DNA of 64,000 bases from Roseibium sp. Sym1 (GCF_027359675.1 NZ_CP114786.1:5740501-5804500); one strand, 5' to 3'; positions 27,294-36,496 are shown, counted from the first letter of the stretch. Translations and numbers: made by a program. Notes: a model not told the origin generated them from the sequence alone.

Positions 27294-29117
27294 CTAATTG
27301 TTCAAAGACCCTAACTGTCTGATGGCATTGTCGAAGCCGTCGCCTTCAGACAGGTGCCCCTGCCAGACTTCCAGAACCTTGCGCTGCGGACCGTCAAGAT
27401 AGACCGAGGGGTCTCCCAGATCGCCCTGGCCGAACTCGATCCCCTCGCCGTCGATGCCGACCGCGTCGGCGATGTGCAGGTGGCGCGCCAGCGGCATCAG
27501 GCGGTCGCACCAGCCGCGCCAGTCCGCCTTGGAATAGTTCGCGGACAGGATCAGGTGGGACAGGTCCAGGCAGAGCTCCATGCCGATTTCGACAACAATA
27601 TCGATATCGTCTTCGCCGCAGAACATGTCGAGCACGTCCGCGCCGCCGAAATACCAGGCGATGCGCGGCAGCCATTGCGGGTAGATCGGTGCGCCTTTTT
27701 GCCGGCCCGTCGTGTCGAGGCACTCCTGAAGACGCAGATAGGTCTCCCTTTTGCCTTCCGGCCGCAGGCGCGAAAAACTGCCGACAATCGGAACCGATGC
27801 GCCGGTCCGCTGTTCCAGTTCGACGGCAAGGTCGACGCAGGTCGCGACAACGCGCCGGCTGCCGTCGCGGATCCGCTCGTCCTCCGCCAGCGGGTCGATG
27901 AGTGTCTTGCTGTCGATGTAATCGGGAATGTGAATGGAATAGTGCCGGGTCAGATCGAGCCGGGCAAGGTTCTCGGCCATGTTCCGTCCGAAGGCTCCGA
28001 CTTCCTCGTAGGAGAGATGCAATTCGTTGTTGCGGATCGGAAACCGTGTCTGCAGCACTTCCGCGTCGTGCAGGCGCAGGGGAATCGACAATTGCTTTTG
28101 GTCGCAGAAATCAATCAGGCTCTGCTCAAGCGGCGCCTTGGCCTCGGTGAAATGAAGGTCCGATATGGCCGTTCCCGCTGCAACAGGCCGTTTGACCCTG
28201 GCATCTCCGCGCCGCCTCACCTCGGCCCAGGTCAGGCCCTTGCGCGGTGCCTTGACGACGGTGTTGTCGGGTGAAAGCACGTCGCCCGGGGCGATTTCCC
28301 GGCTGGCATAGAGCGACGAGCCGAGGTTCTGCATGTTGATGCGTTCGCCCTGGTTGATCTCGCGCCGGCCCGTGCCCTGCACCGCCTCGTAGGCATTGAG
28401 CAACTTGCACAGGCGCCGGAACTCCTCAGGGTCGGAACTGGAACTGTCGTCGATCCCCCGGCCGTGCTTGTCCATGGTCAGGTGCCGTTCGAACACTTCC
28501 GCTCCGTTTGCGGCCGCGATCAGGCAGACCTCCCAGTCCTGGTCGTGGGTGGAATAACCGATCGGCGCATCGGTCTTCTCGCGCAGCGTCCGGATGAACC
28601 GCATCTGCTGGTTCCCGAGCAGCACCGGGTAGTTGGAAATGCAGTGCAGATAGGTGATGTCGGGGATGGATCGGGTCGCCTCGATCGCCCGGAAAATGTC
28701 CTCTTCACCGTGGCCGCCCGTGCTCAGGATCAGCGGCTTTCCGAGACCCGCCATTGCGAAGATCAGGTCTTCGTTCAGGAGCTCTGCGGACGGCACCTTG
28801 AAGAAGTCGAATTCCCGGATGCGATCGCCGAAATCGGCGGCGTCCTCGAACTTGAAGAAGCTTATGCCCGCGGCCATGCCCTTGTCGCGGATCCGTTCGG
28901 CAAGCTGAAGGACAGTCTCCGGCGGGATATAGCAGTCGTCGATCTCCCGGCTGAGGATCTCGTCGCCGATCTCGTGCGTGGCCTGATAGAAGCCTTCCTT
29001 GGCGCGGTACTGGAACTTGGCTGCCCAGGCACCGGCCTCCGCAGCAATATCGATCAGCTGTTCGGCGACGCCGGACGATCCGCGGTGGTTGATGCCAAGC
29101 TCGGCAATAATCTTCAT
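27294..29117 (-). CDS. NeuB-type nonulosonate synthase fused to a TIM-barrel domain
   Basis: Residues 1-250 are a NeuB domain that condenses PEP with an N-acetyl hexosamine (motifs ELGINHRGS, ILSTGGHGEED, LHCISNYPV, GYSTHD, FERHLTMDK). Residues ~265-330 are the SAF (antifreeze-like) domain with REIAPGDVLSPDN. Ordinary NeuB stops near residue 350. Here ~270 extra residues follow, with strand-helix periodicity and motifs such as YSIHIPDY, IVVEIGMELCLDLSHLILS and LHIADAVGIDGEGIEFGQGD that fit a xylose-isomerase-like/AP-endonuclease-2 TIM barrel. It heads the operon with gmd, neuA-like and methyltransferase genes. Confidence 0.87.
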   Translation of the reverse strand: MKIIAELGINHRGSSGVAEQLIDIAAEAGAWAAKFQYRAKEGFYQATHEIGDEILSREIDDCYIPPETVLQLAERIRDKGMAAGISFFKFEDAADFGDRIREFDFFKVPSAELLNEDLIFAMAGLGKPLILSTGGHGEEDIFRAIEATRSIPDITYLHCISNYPVLLGNQQMRFIRTLREKTDAPIGYSTHDQDWEVCLIAAANGAEVFERHLTMDKHGRGIDDSSSSDPEEFRRLCKLLNAYEAVQGTGRREINQGERINMQNLGSSLYASREIAPGDVLSPDNTVVKAPRKGLTWAEVRRRGDARVKRPVAAGTAISDLHFTEAKAPLEQSLIDFCDQKQLSIPLRLHDAEVLQTRFPIRNNELHLSYEEVGAFGRNMAENLARLDLTRHYSIHIPDYIDSKTLIDPLAEDERIRDGSRRVVATCVDLAVELEQRTGASVPIVGSFSRLRPEGKRETYLRLQECLDTTGRQKGAPIYPQWLPRIAWYFGGADVLDMFCGEDDIDIVVEIGMELCLDLSHLILSANYSKADWRGWCDRLMPLARHLHIADAVGIDGEGIEFGQGDLGDPSVYLDGPQRKVLEVWQGHLSEGDGFDNAIRQLGSLNN

Positions 29118-29310
29118 CTAGAGCAACCCGAGGTCTCAGGACCTTCAAACAGGGGTCCATGCAGTCATGGCACAAAGACTATTGCAAGCCCTAAGCAGTT
29201 GATATTGATACCCCCTCCATCGAGCGCGCCTTCCACAGATAAGCAACGGCCATTTGCGGATTTCGGGCGCCGGAAGCGCCTGCATTCGCCCAACCGCACC
29301 TCGACAGGGC

Positions 29311-29346
29311 AAAAAGAAAAGGGCCGGAGAGATCCGGCCCTTTTCT
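29311..29346. terminator. Bidirectional hairpin terminator
   Basis: GGGCCGGA-GAGA-TCCGGCCC is flanked by an A-rich run on the left and TTTTCT on the right. On the minus strand it ends ferredoxin-NADP reductase transcripts about 30 bases after the stop codon. Confidence 0.88.
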
Positions 29347-29371
29347 GATTCTTCCAAGGAAAGGCGTCTGC

Positions 29372-30184
29372 CTAGCCGACGAAAGCCCGCTCGACAACGA
29401 ATTCGGCCGGCTTGTTGTTGGCCCCTTCGTTCAGACCGGCTTCCTCGAGAAGCGCCTTGGTGTCGCGCAACATGTCCATTGACCCGCAGATCATGCCACG
29501 GTCAACGGCCGGATCGAGCGGCGGCACGCCGAGATCCTCGAACAGCTTTCCCGACTTGATCAGGTCGGTAATCCGGCCCTGACGCGGAAAGTCTTCGCGC
29601 GTGACGGAGGTGTAGTGCACCAGCTTGTCCTTGGCGAATTCGCCGATAAGGGGATCGTTGATGGTTTCCTGCACAAGGTCCTCGCCGTATTTCAGCTCGG
29701 CGACCTCACGGCAGGTATGGGTCAGGATGACCTGGTCGAACTTTTCATAGGTGTCCGGGTCGCGGATCAGGCTGGCGAACGGCGCGATACCGGTACCGGT
29801 GGAGAACATGTACACGCGCTTGCCGGGAACGAGCGCGTCGTTGACCAGCGTGCCGGTCGGCTTTTTCTTCATCAGCACGGCATCACCCGGCTGTATCTTC
29901 TGCAGATGGGAGGTCAATGGGCCATCCGGCACCTTGATCGAGAAGAACTCGAGCTCCTCATCCCAGGCCGGGCTGGCGATCGAATAGGCGCGGTAAAGCG
30001 GCTTGCCGTCGATCATCAGACCGATCATGACGAATTCGCCCGAGCGGAAACGAAAGCTCGCCGGGCGGGTCATGCGGAAGCGGAAAAGCCGGTCCGTGTA
30101 ATGCTGGACGGATTTTACTTCTTCCACGAAGGCGCCGGCCGGAGCCGCAGCCTCGAGATCGGCTGGTTTGGCTAATACATTCAT
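29372..30184 (-). CDS. fpr: Ferredoxin/flavodoxin--NADP+ reductase
   Basis: A 270-residue FAD enzyme that exchanges electrons between NADPH and ferredoxin or flavodoxin. The FAD motif RAYSIASP is at about residue 80, the NADP motif STGTGIAPFASLIRD follows at about 130, and the short C-terminus ends in a conserved AFVG-type tail typical of the bacterial subclass I enzymes. Such Fpr proteins serve oxidative-stress defence and Fe-S or haem metabolism. The ATG at 30184 gives the usual N-terminus; an upstream ATG at 30232 is possible. Confidence 0.93.
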   Translation of the reverse strand: MNVLAKPADLEAAAPAGAFVEEVKSVQHYTDRLFRFRMTRPASFRFRSGEFVMIGLMIDGKPLYRAYSIASPAWDEELEFFSIKVPDGPLTSHLQKIQPGDAVLMKKKPTGTLVNDALVPGKRVYMFSTGTGIAPFASLIRDPDTYEKFDQVILTHTCREVAELKYGEDLVQETINDPLIGEFAKDKLVHYTSVTREDFPRQGRITDLIKSGKLFEDLGVPPLDPAVDRGMICGSMDMLRDTKALLEEAGLNEGANNKPAEFVVERAFVG

Positions 30185-30861
30185 TTCAATCGAGGTCCGT
30201 TGATCGTCGCACATTTTCGAAGTGTGCCCCATGTAGCATCACTTGCGCGTTGACTTGAAGCAACTCGGATCCACTAAACCGACATTGGGCAAAAAAATCA
30301 TTCTAATTTTGGTCAGGTTTCAGGGTGTTTCAGCAAAATTTCCCTCAAATCCGGCCTCCGGCCAGCCGACGGCCGCATCCGGTCGCGGCGCCAGGCCGCC
30401 GTCTGGCGCCCACTCGTCTCGACAACACTGTTTACCGTCTCGCGGAAACGGTCGCGTTTGCCGTCGGATTCGTGACTCAAAATGAAAGTGACGCTCTCGC
30501 GCTCAAAGTGCCGCACTTCATTCTGGACGATCTGCCGGAACCGGGTGCATTACCGGCCCTCGCCGAGAGCGCGCTGCTGCCGGCCGGTCATGCCACCCGT
30601 GACGAGGCGATCTTCGCCATTCCAGTAATACGTCACTCCCTCGGTGCGTGTATCAAGGATCTTTTCGCGCGAGAGACAGCAGCCGCCGAAGGGATGTTCC
30701 GTATTTGGTTGTCCGGGTTTACAGGCCGTTCACCTTCGATGTGACACTCCAAAGAAAGATTGCTCGTCGGAACTTTTTTATTTGACACATAAATAAAAAA
30801 TGCAAAACTTACTACAAATCAAAGACAAGCTTCAATAATACCTTCCAATGAGGCAAAGTAA
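30185..30861. other. 677-base gap with divergent promoters and AT-rich leader
   Basis: The stretch separates divergent fpr and the GlxA-type regulator. Its middle is GC-rich and holds only the doubtful frame at 30325-30744. The last ~110 bases are strongly AT-rich and contain a TTGACA hexamer near 30783, a likely -35 element for the regulator gene, but no convincing -10 at standard spacing. Confidence 0.45.
30325..30744 (+). CDS. Possible hypothetical protein (doubtful)
   Basis: An open frame of up to 139 codons, or about 90 codons from a GTG at 30472, reads FILDDLPEPGALPALAESAL and ends with a hydrophobic, basic tail. It fills part of the 677-base gap between fpr and the GlxA-type regulator. 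No family or strong ribosome site was seen, and the N-terminal third is Pro/Arg-rich like a shadow frame. It could be a decayed gene. Confidence 0.25.
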   Translation: MFQQNFPQIRPPASRRPHPVAAPGRRLAPTRLDNTVYRLAETVAFAVGFVTQNESDALALKVPHFILDDLPEPGALPALAESALLPAGHATRDEAIFAIPVIRHSLGACIKDLFARETAAAEGMFRIWLSGFTGRSPSM

Positions 30862-31896
30862 ATGTCCGGACGCGCACACGAAGAAACAGGCCAGTCCATA
30901 GCATTCGTGCTCATGGACCGCTTCTCCATGAACGCTTTCGCGAGCGTGATCGAACCCCTGCGAATAGCAAATCGCCTGCTTGGCAGGGAATACTACGTAT
31001 GGACGACTTATTCCCTCGACGGGAATTCAGTCGTGGCAAGCAACGGATGCGAAGTTGCAGTAAAAAAGTCTATTCGCGAACTTCATGACGCTGATGTTAC
31101 ACTTTTGTGCTCTGGTATTGATGTCGAGCGCCTCCCGCTTGACCCCGATCTGGGCAACAAGCTGCGCCGCCTGAATGCCATGGGCCGGACCTTCGGCGCC
31201 ATCTGCACGGGGGCCTACCTGCTGGCGCGCTACCACCTTCTGGACGGCCGCCGCTGCACCATTCACTGGGAAAACCTGCGGTCGCTGCGCGAGGAATTCC
31301 CGGACGTGGAAGTGACCTCGGACATCTTCGCGATCGACCGCAACTGCATCACTTGCGCTGGCGGCATGGCCTCCCTCGACATGATGCTGCGTCTCATTGC
31401 CATTCAGCACGGTGCCTATCTGGCCCATGAAGTGGCGGAAGTCGCGCTTTACCAGAACATGCGGTCCGGCGAATCCGCGCAACGGCACGATATCGAGGCC
31501 CGCACCGGCATCTCCAACGCCAAGATCCTCGACGCGATCCGCATCATGGATCTGCATATCGAGGATCCGCTCAGCTGCCAGCAGCTGGCAATGACGGTCA
31601 ACCTGTCGCCACGCCAGCTGGAACGCCTGTTCCGCCGCCACTTCAACTGCACGCCCGGCCAGTACTACCTGCGTCTGCGCCTGGAAACGGCCCGCGACCT
31701 TCTGCGCCGGACCAGCCGTCCGGTCCTGGATGTGGCGCTTGCCTGCGGTTTCGCGTCGACCTCGCATTTCACCAAATGCTATCGCGAACGTTTCCTGTGC
31801 ACACCGACAGAGGAACGCCAATCCTACCAGTGGGCCAATACCAAGACGACCTCGGGCGTCGGCACCGCCACTCCGATGCGCCTCGTCGCGAAATAG
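30862..31896 (+). CDS. GlxA-family AraC-type transcriptional regulator
   Basis: The 344-residue protein has an N-terminal DJ-1/PfpI (class I glutamine amidotransferase-like) domain (GAICTGAYLLARYHLLDGRR near residue 115) used as a sensor. A C-terminal AraC DNA-binding domain contains two helix-turn-helices (CQQLAMTVNLSPRQLERLF and CGFASTSHFTKCY). This architecture is that of GbdR, CdhR and ArgR-type regulators of betaine, carnitine and arginine use. The ligand is unknown here. Any link to the distant C1 cluster is speculation. It ends in a strong terminator. Confidence 0.88.
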   Translation: MSGRAHEETGQSIAFVLMDRFSMNAFASVIEPLRIANRLLGREYYVWTTYSLDGNSVVASNGCEVAVKKSIRELHDADVTLLCSGIDVERLPLDPDLGNKLRRLNAMGRTFGAICTGAYLLARYHLLDGRRCTIHWENLRSLREEFPDVEVTSDIFAIDRNCITCAGGMASLDMMLRLIAIQHGAYLAHEVAEVALYQNMRSGESAQRHDIEARTGISNAKILDAIRIMDLHIEDPLSCQQLAMTVNLSPRQLERLFRRHFNCTPGQYYLRLRLETARDLLRRTSRPVLDVALACGFASTSHFTKCYRERFLCTPTEERQSYQWANTKTTSGVGTATPMRLVAK

Positions 31897-31925
31897 ACCT
31901 GTCCCCGAACACCGCCTCATGAAAG

Positions 31926-31949
31926 CGCCGCGGTCTCCGCGGCGTTTTT
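31926..31949 (+). terminator. Rho-independent terminator after GlxA-type regulator
   Basis: CGCCGCGG-TCT-CCGCGGCG is followed by TTTTT, about 30 bases after the stop codon of the regulator. Confidence 0.92.
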
Positions 31950-31984
31950 CGTTGATGAACCACAGGGCCGGTCCGGAACTTTTT

Positions 31985-32755
31985 TCAGGAAAATAGACGC
32001 CAGAGGCCCAGCGGCACCAGATAGAGGCCCAGTGCCAGGATCGCCGTCAGAACGAGTTTCCGGAAGACCGCTTCAGACACCTGCCGCCGCAGCCTCTGGC
32101 CGGTCCACACTCCACTGAGCGCAGGCACAACAAGCGCAAGCGACGCCAGCGCTTCACGGCCGCCAAGCAGGCCGAAACTTCCAAGTGACGCCCCGAGGGC
32201 GAGCGTCGACAGAAGAAACAGCAATCCCATGGCCTGGATGAGCTGATCGCGCGAAAGACCCATGGCCTGCAGATACATGACGCCGGGTACGGTGTAGGAC
32301 CCGGTCAGCCCCGCAAGCACGCCGTTGACCAGACCGACACCCACACCAACGACGACGACCGCGTTTTCAGGCACTGTCAGGACGGCGCCCGCAAGCATCG
32401 GCACCGCATAGGCGATCATCAGCACCCCGAGCAGGAGGTCGGCGGCCCCTGCCGGCAATCGCGTCAGGATGAAGGTCCCCACGCCGAGCATCAGCACGGC
32501 GCTCAGCAGGAAGGGCCACAAGCGGGGAACAAGCGCCTTCAGATGGCCCCCCATCATTCCCTGCCAGAAATTGGTCAATAACGCCGGCCAGAGAATCAGG
32601 ACCATGGATTTCTCGACCCCGACAAACACCGTCATCAGTCCAAGCCCGATCGTCGGCAAACCGAATCCGACCAGTCCCTTGACAAAGCCCGCGCACAAAA
32701 AAACGACCACGGACACGACAAGCAGGTCCGGGCCGGCAACGAAAAGCTCCGACAC
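31985..32755 (-). CDS. TauE/SafE (DUF81) membrane exporter
   Basis: A roughly 256-residue, very hydrophobic protein with about eight predicted membrane segments. It has the paired TauE/SafE repeats, one starting VSVVVFLCAGFVKGLVGFGLP and the second GVGLVNGVLAGLTGSYTVPG. The family moves sulfite, sulfoacetate or other organic anions; the substrate here is unknown. The GTG at 32755 behind GGGGGA is preferred to the TTG at 32773. It follows the solute-binding protein gene on the same strand by about 30 bases, so the two may be co-transcribed. Confidence 0.85.
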   Translation of the reverse strand: MSELFVAGPDLLVVSVVVFLCAGFVKGLVGFGLPTIGLGLMTVFVGVEKSMVLILWPALLTNFWQGMMGGHLKALVPRLWPFLLSAVLMLGVGTFILTRLPAGAADLLLGVLMIAYAVPMLAGAVLTVPENAVVVVGVGVGLVNGVLAGLTGSYTVPGVMYLQAMGLSRDQLIQAMGLLFLLSTLALGASLGSFGLLGGREALASLALVVPALSGVWTGQRLRRQVSEAVFRKLVLTAILALGLYLVPLGLWRLFS

Positions 32756-32785
32756 GCTTCCCCCGTTCTCCAAGCATCCGATGTT

Positions 32786-33592
32786 TCAGCCGTCACCTTC
32801 GGACAGATCGTAGGTCTTGATCAAGCTGTCGAGTTCACCGTCGTTGATCCGCCGCTGCAGTTCCTCGTTAAAGGAATGCAGCAGGTCTATGCAGGGCGTT
32901 GCCCTGGAAAACAGGAAGTGCAGCGTATTGACCGTAGCGGACCACGGCAGCGCCTCGACCAGGTCCTCCGCACCAGCCTCCCGGATCAGCATCAATCCGT
33001 CCCGGCGGGCCATCACCAGATAGTCCGCCTTGTTTTCCATGAGAAGGTGCATGTAGGTCCTGAAATCATCGTAAGGCTGACGATCGATCGCAAGATTGTC
33101 CGCCGCAAAGGTATCGAACTCCTCGCCGAAGGAAGCCCCGAACGGCGCAATGCCGCGCAAGCCTTTCAGGTCGTCGAGCGACCCCGGCCTGCCGGGGAGA
33201 CTGTTTCGAACGAAGACGCCGACTTCTTCCTGCATGACGGGATGGCTGTAGCCGAATTTTTCAAGGCGTTCGCCGGTTTTGTAGGCTCCGGCAAGCACAT
33301 CGATCTGACCGTTTTCCAACAGTGTCAGGACCCTTTTCCAAGGCAGGTCCGGGCCTTCCTCGACCGGCACATCCAGAGTGGACAGGATATCCCGCGCGAG
33401 ATCCGGAAACACACCGTTGAGGCTGCCCGTAGCGTCCTTTCGCATGGAAACGGGGAACCAGACGCCGGATCCATTGAGCTTCACGGCGGAACAGGGTCCG
33501 GTCCCGGCATGCGCTCCCGAGGCCGTGAACAAACCGAACAGGACCACGCCAACCGCTGTAGAAAACAAGATCAATCTATTGGAAAACATCAT
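32786..33592 (-). CDS. Periplasmic solute-binding protein, family 3
   Basis: A 268-residue protein with a signal peptide (cleavage near SGAHAGT) and a type II periplasmic binding fold of the SBP_bac_3 family (LPWKRVLTLLENGQIDVLAGAY, then DDLKGLRG). Such proteins bind amino acids or other small polar ligands. No ABC permease or ATPase is nearby, so it is an orphan receptor or a sensor-like protein. The neighbouring TauE-type exporter on the same strand is its only likely operon partner. Confidence 0.83.
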   Translation of the reverse strand: MMFSNRLILFSTAVGVVLFGLFTASGAHAGTGPCSAVKLNGSGVWFPVSMRKDATGSLNGVFPDLARDILSTLDVPVEEGPDLPWKRVLTLLENGQIDVLAGAYKTGERLEKFGYSHPVMQEEVGVFVRNSLPGRPGSLDDLKGLRGIAPFGASFGEEFDTFAADNLAIDRQPYDDFRTYMHLLMENKADYLVMARRDGLMLIREAGAEDLVEALPWSATVNTLHFLFSRATPCIDLLHSFNEELQRRINDGELDSLIKTYDLSEGDG

Positions 33593-33794
33593 CTAATCGT
33601 GATCTGACAAAGGCGATCGAGATACACCGGCCCAAGTGAACTCCCATTTCCCCGCCCGGTCAATCGCAATCGACCAGCCTCCGCCGGCCCACTTCGTGTC
33701 GCTGGTTCTGGCCTGTGCCTCGTCCTCTCGGAAAAAATGACAGGATCAGGCATGATCCATTTTCCCCGGGATCAGGGGATGCTACTGTCCCGCC

Positions 33795-35009
33795 ATGAAT
33801 GCCCCTTCCCTGCCACGGGTGCAGAACGACCTCGCCCGACGCCTTTTCCTGGACAAACATGGTCTTGCCGCGCCCCCAAAGGGAAGCGGCAAGGGTGACG
33901 ACCTGCGCGACGTGATCGACGGCATCGGATTTGTCCAGCTGGACAGCATCAATACGGTTGCCCGGGCCCACCACATGATTCTGGCCGCGCGAAGACCGGC
34001 CTACAAGGAGAAGAACCTCAAGCTGCTCATGGAGCGGGACCGACATCTGTTCGAGCATTGGACCCACGACGCCTCCGTGATCCCGACGGAGTTCTTCCGC
34101 CACTGGCGCCTGCGTTTCCAGCGGGACAAGTCAAATCTCGCCGCAAGGTGGCGCAACTGGCACAAGAACGGATTCGAAGGCAAGATCGACGCCGTTCTCA
34201 AGCAAATCGACGACCAGGGGCCGGTGACGTCCGCAACCGTCGGCGAGGACGAGCAACGCAGCAATGGCGGCTGGTGGAACTGGCATCCGTCCAAGGCCGC
34301 CCTCGAATTCCTGTGGCGGACCGGCGAGGTCTCCGTCTGCGCGCGGGACAACTTCCAGAAGGTCTACGACCTCACCGAGCGGGTCATTCCGGACCGGCAT
34401 CTGCACATGCCCCACGACACTGGTGAAACCCTGGACTGGGCGGCACGCTCCGCCCTTGACCGGCTCGGTTTCGCGACCTCAGGTGAGATTGCCGCCTTTT
34501 GGGACCTGATCACTCCTGCGGAAGCCAAGGCCTGGTGCCAGACGGCCCTGGCCGAGGGCACCCTCATTGAAATCCTGGTCGACAACATCGACGGCACCGC
34601 GCGCAAGGCCTTTGCCTTCCCGGAAACGCTGGACACCCTGGCGACACTGCCCGAACCGCCCTCGCGCGTCAGGATCCTGTCCCCATTCGACCCGGCCTTG
34701 CGGGACCGCAAGCGCGCGGAGCGCCTGTTCGGGTTTTCCTATCGCATTGAAATCTTCGTGCCCGAAGCCAAACGCCAATATGGCTACTACGTGTTTCCGG
34801 TCATGGAAGGCAGCCGGCTGATCGGGCGGGTCGACATGAAGGCCCTGCGCGGCGAAGACCGCCTGCATGTCCGAGCCTTCTGGCCGGAACCGGGCGTCCG
34901 GGAGTCGAAAGGGCGGCTTGCCAGGCTCCAGGCGGAACTGGAACGCTGGGCGCGGTTCTCCGGCTGCGGTGATGTCTCGTTCGAAAAGGACTGGCTGCGG
35001 ACGGCCTGA
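33795..35009 (+). CDS. YcaQ-type DNA glycosylase (winged-helix HTH_42)
   Basis: The 404-residue protein belongs to the HTH_42 family of YcaQ/AlkX and AlkZ, glycosylases that unhook interstrand crosslinks and remove bulky N7 adducts. The core motif GFVQLDSINTVARAHH, containing the catalytic Q-x-D/Q segment, is near residue 50, and the FDPALRDRKRAERLFGFSYRIE motif is in the C-terminal part. Length is standard. It is a lone gene, convergent with nadV across a 30-base gap. Confidence 0.88.
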   Translation: MNAPSLPRVQNDLARRLFLDKHGLAAPPKGSGKGDDLRDVIDGIGFVQLDSINTVARAHHMILAARRPAYKEKNLKLLMERDRHLFEHWTHDASVIPTEFFRHWRLRFQRDKSNLAARWRNWHKNGFEGKIDAVLKQIDDQGPVTSATVGEDEQRSNGGWWNWHPSKAALEFLWRTGEVSVCARDNFQKVYDLTERVIPDRHLHMPHDTGETLDWAARSALDRLGFATSGEIAAFWDLITPAEAKAWCQTALAEGTLIEILVDNIDGTARKAFAFPETLDTLATLPEPPSRVRILSPFDPALRDRKRAERLFGFSYRIEIFVPEAKRQYGYYVFPVMEGSRLIGRVDMKALRGEDRLHVRAFWPEPGVRESKGRLARLQAELERWARFSGCGDVSFEKDWLRTA

Positions 35010-35039
35010 CGCGGCCGTCCGCCAGTGCGTGCCGGTCCT

Positions 35040-36446
35040 TCAGGCTGCAGCCTTTTCAGCCAAATGCCGGTTGGCCCGCCCCCTCACCTCATCGAAGCTC
35101 CAGTCGGTGATGAGCCGGCCATCGCGGTAGACCACCTTGAGCCGGTCATCGGCCGGGTCGACGCTTTCCAGCCGGGCCGCTTTCAGGTTGCCGTCCCTTT
35201 CGATGACCGCCTGACGGCCGGCTTTGGAGGCCTTGCCAGGGTCGGAAGCAGGGTCCTTTGAGACATCCACCCAGGCACCGTCCGCGGTCTTCATGGCGTT
35301 GGCCTTCATGGCGAATCGCATGGTGTCCCGGTTGAGCTGCTGCAGCAGCCCGCCGCCCATGCCGAAGGCAATGTTGTCGACGGACCACTTTCGGCGCACC
35401 AGTTCGTCCACCAGCTTGCCGATGCTGTCGAGCGTCATGCCGTCTCCCTGGATGACCCGGATGGCTGGATTGAGCACCCGGGCGCCCTTGCTGTTTTCCG
35501 CGCCGCCAAAAGAGGACCAGAGGGTCTCCAGCACCTTCAGCGGTGTGGCCACCGGATCACCGCTGTCCGGGCGGATGACCACCGTTGCTCCCGATTGCAG
35601 CACCCTCTCCTTCAGGCTTCCGCACCAGATCGCATCAACCGCGTTGTCGATGTCATAGCTGTCGGAGACCACCGCCACGAGTTTGCCCGGTGCAGCGAAC
35701 TGGGTCAGCATGTTGGCATAAGCTTCCTCTTCACGCTGCGGCCCCCAGCTGGTCATGGTCGAGTGTTCGGCCGCCGGTATGGAGAAACCGGCCATATCCG
35801 CGCCATACCAGGTGCTGGCCGCTTCAAGCGCCTCCATGGTGTCGGTGCCGGCGAAATTGACCAGGTGCGCCATGCCGCCAAGCGCTGCGCTCTCGGACGA
35901 GGACACGCCCCTTGCGCCGAAATCATGCAACTTGAACGGCACCTGGGCGTCCGGATCGTCCGAAGTGGCCAGAAGACCGCGATAGATGATCTCCTTGCAT
36001 TTGAGGGACAGGGTCGCGACCGTTGACGGGTACCAGACCGCGCGCAGCAAGGCCGTTTCCACCCAGGTGGTCAGCCATGGCATGCGCTCGTCGGTGTTTT
36101 CCACCTGGACCAGCGGCACGCCGCTCGGCGCCAGCGTGCCTTCTGGCAACGCCTTGATCTCGAGCGGAAACAGGCCGCCGTGATCTTCCAGGATCTGCTG
36201 CCAGCCCTCCTTGTTGAACGGCACGCCATGGGCCGCGCAGATCTTGCCAGCCTGCGCGATATGCGCTGCCGTGATCGGCGTCAGCAGGACCTTCTTCAGA
36301 TAGGCCTGCAGTCCGAAGAACAGAACGCCCTCGGAGAAGGTGTTGGGACGTGCCTCGACATAGGCGGAAATCCGTCTTGCCTCAGGCGGGTATTGGCGGA
36401 AGTGGGATTGCTTGTAGCTGTCAGTTGCCAGAAGCGGATTTGTCAT
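35040..36446 (-). CDS. nadV: Nicotinamide phosphoribosyltransferase
   Basis: A 468-residue type II phosphoribosyltransferase of the NAMPT/NadV kind. It converts nicotinamide and PRPP to NMN. Family motifs are TDSYKQSHFRQYPP at the N-terminus, FKLHDFGARGVSS, FSIPAAEHSTMTSWG, VIRPDSGDP and the C-terminal FGMGGGLLQQLNRDT. The ATG at 36446 follows GAGGAG. It lies 50 bases after the nadM-Nudix gene on the same strand; together they make NAD+ from nicotinamide without deamidation. Confidence 0.94.
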   Translation of the reverse strand: MTNPLLATDSYKQSHFRQYPPEARRISAYVEARPNTFSEGVLFFGLQAYLKKVLLTPITAAHIAQAGKICAAHGVPFNKEGWQQILEDHGGLFPLEIKALPEGTLAPSGVPLVQVENTDERMPWLTTWVETALLRAVWYPSTVATLSLKCKEIIYRGLLATSDDPDAQVPFKLHDFGARGVSSSESAALGGMAHLVNFAGTDTMEALEAASTWYGADMAGFSIPAAEHSTMTSWGPQREEEAYANMLTQFAAPGKLVAVVSDSYDIDNAVDAIWCGSLKERVLQSGATVVIRPDSGDPVATPLKVLETLWSSFGGAENSKGARVLNPAIRVIQGDGMTLDSIGKLVDELVRRKWSVDNIAFGMGGGLLQQLNRDTMRFAMKANAMKTADGAWVDVSKDPASDPGKASKAGRQAVIERDGNLKAARLESVDPADDRLKVVYRDGRLITDWSFDEVRGRANRHLAEKAAA

Positions 36447-36496
36447 TGTGAACTCCTCACGTGACAGGTGCTCCACAGGTCTCCCCTGCGGGCGGA

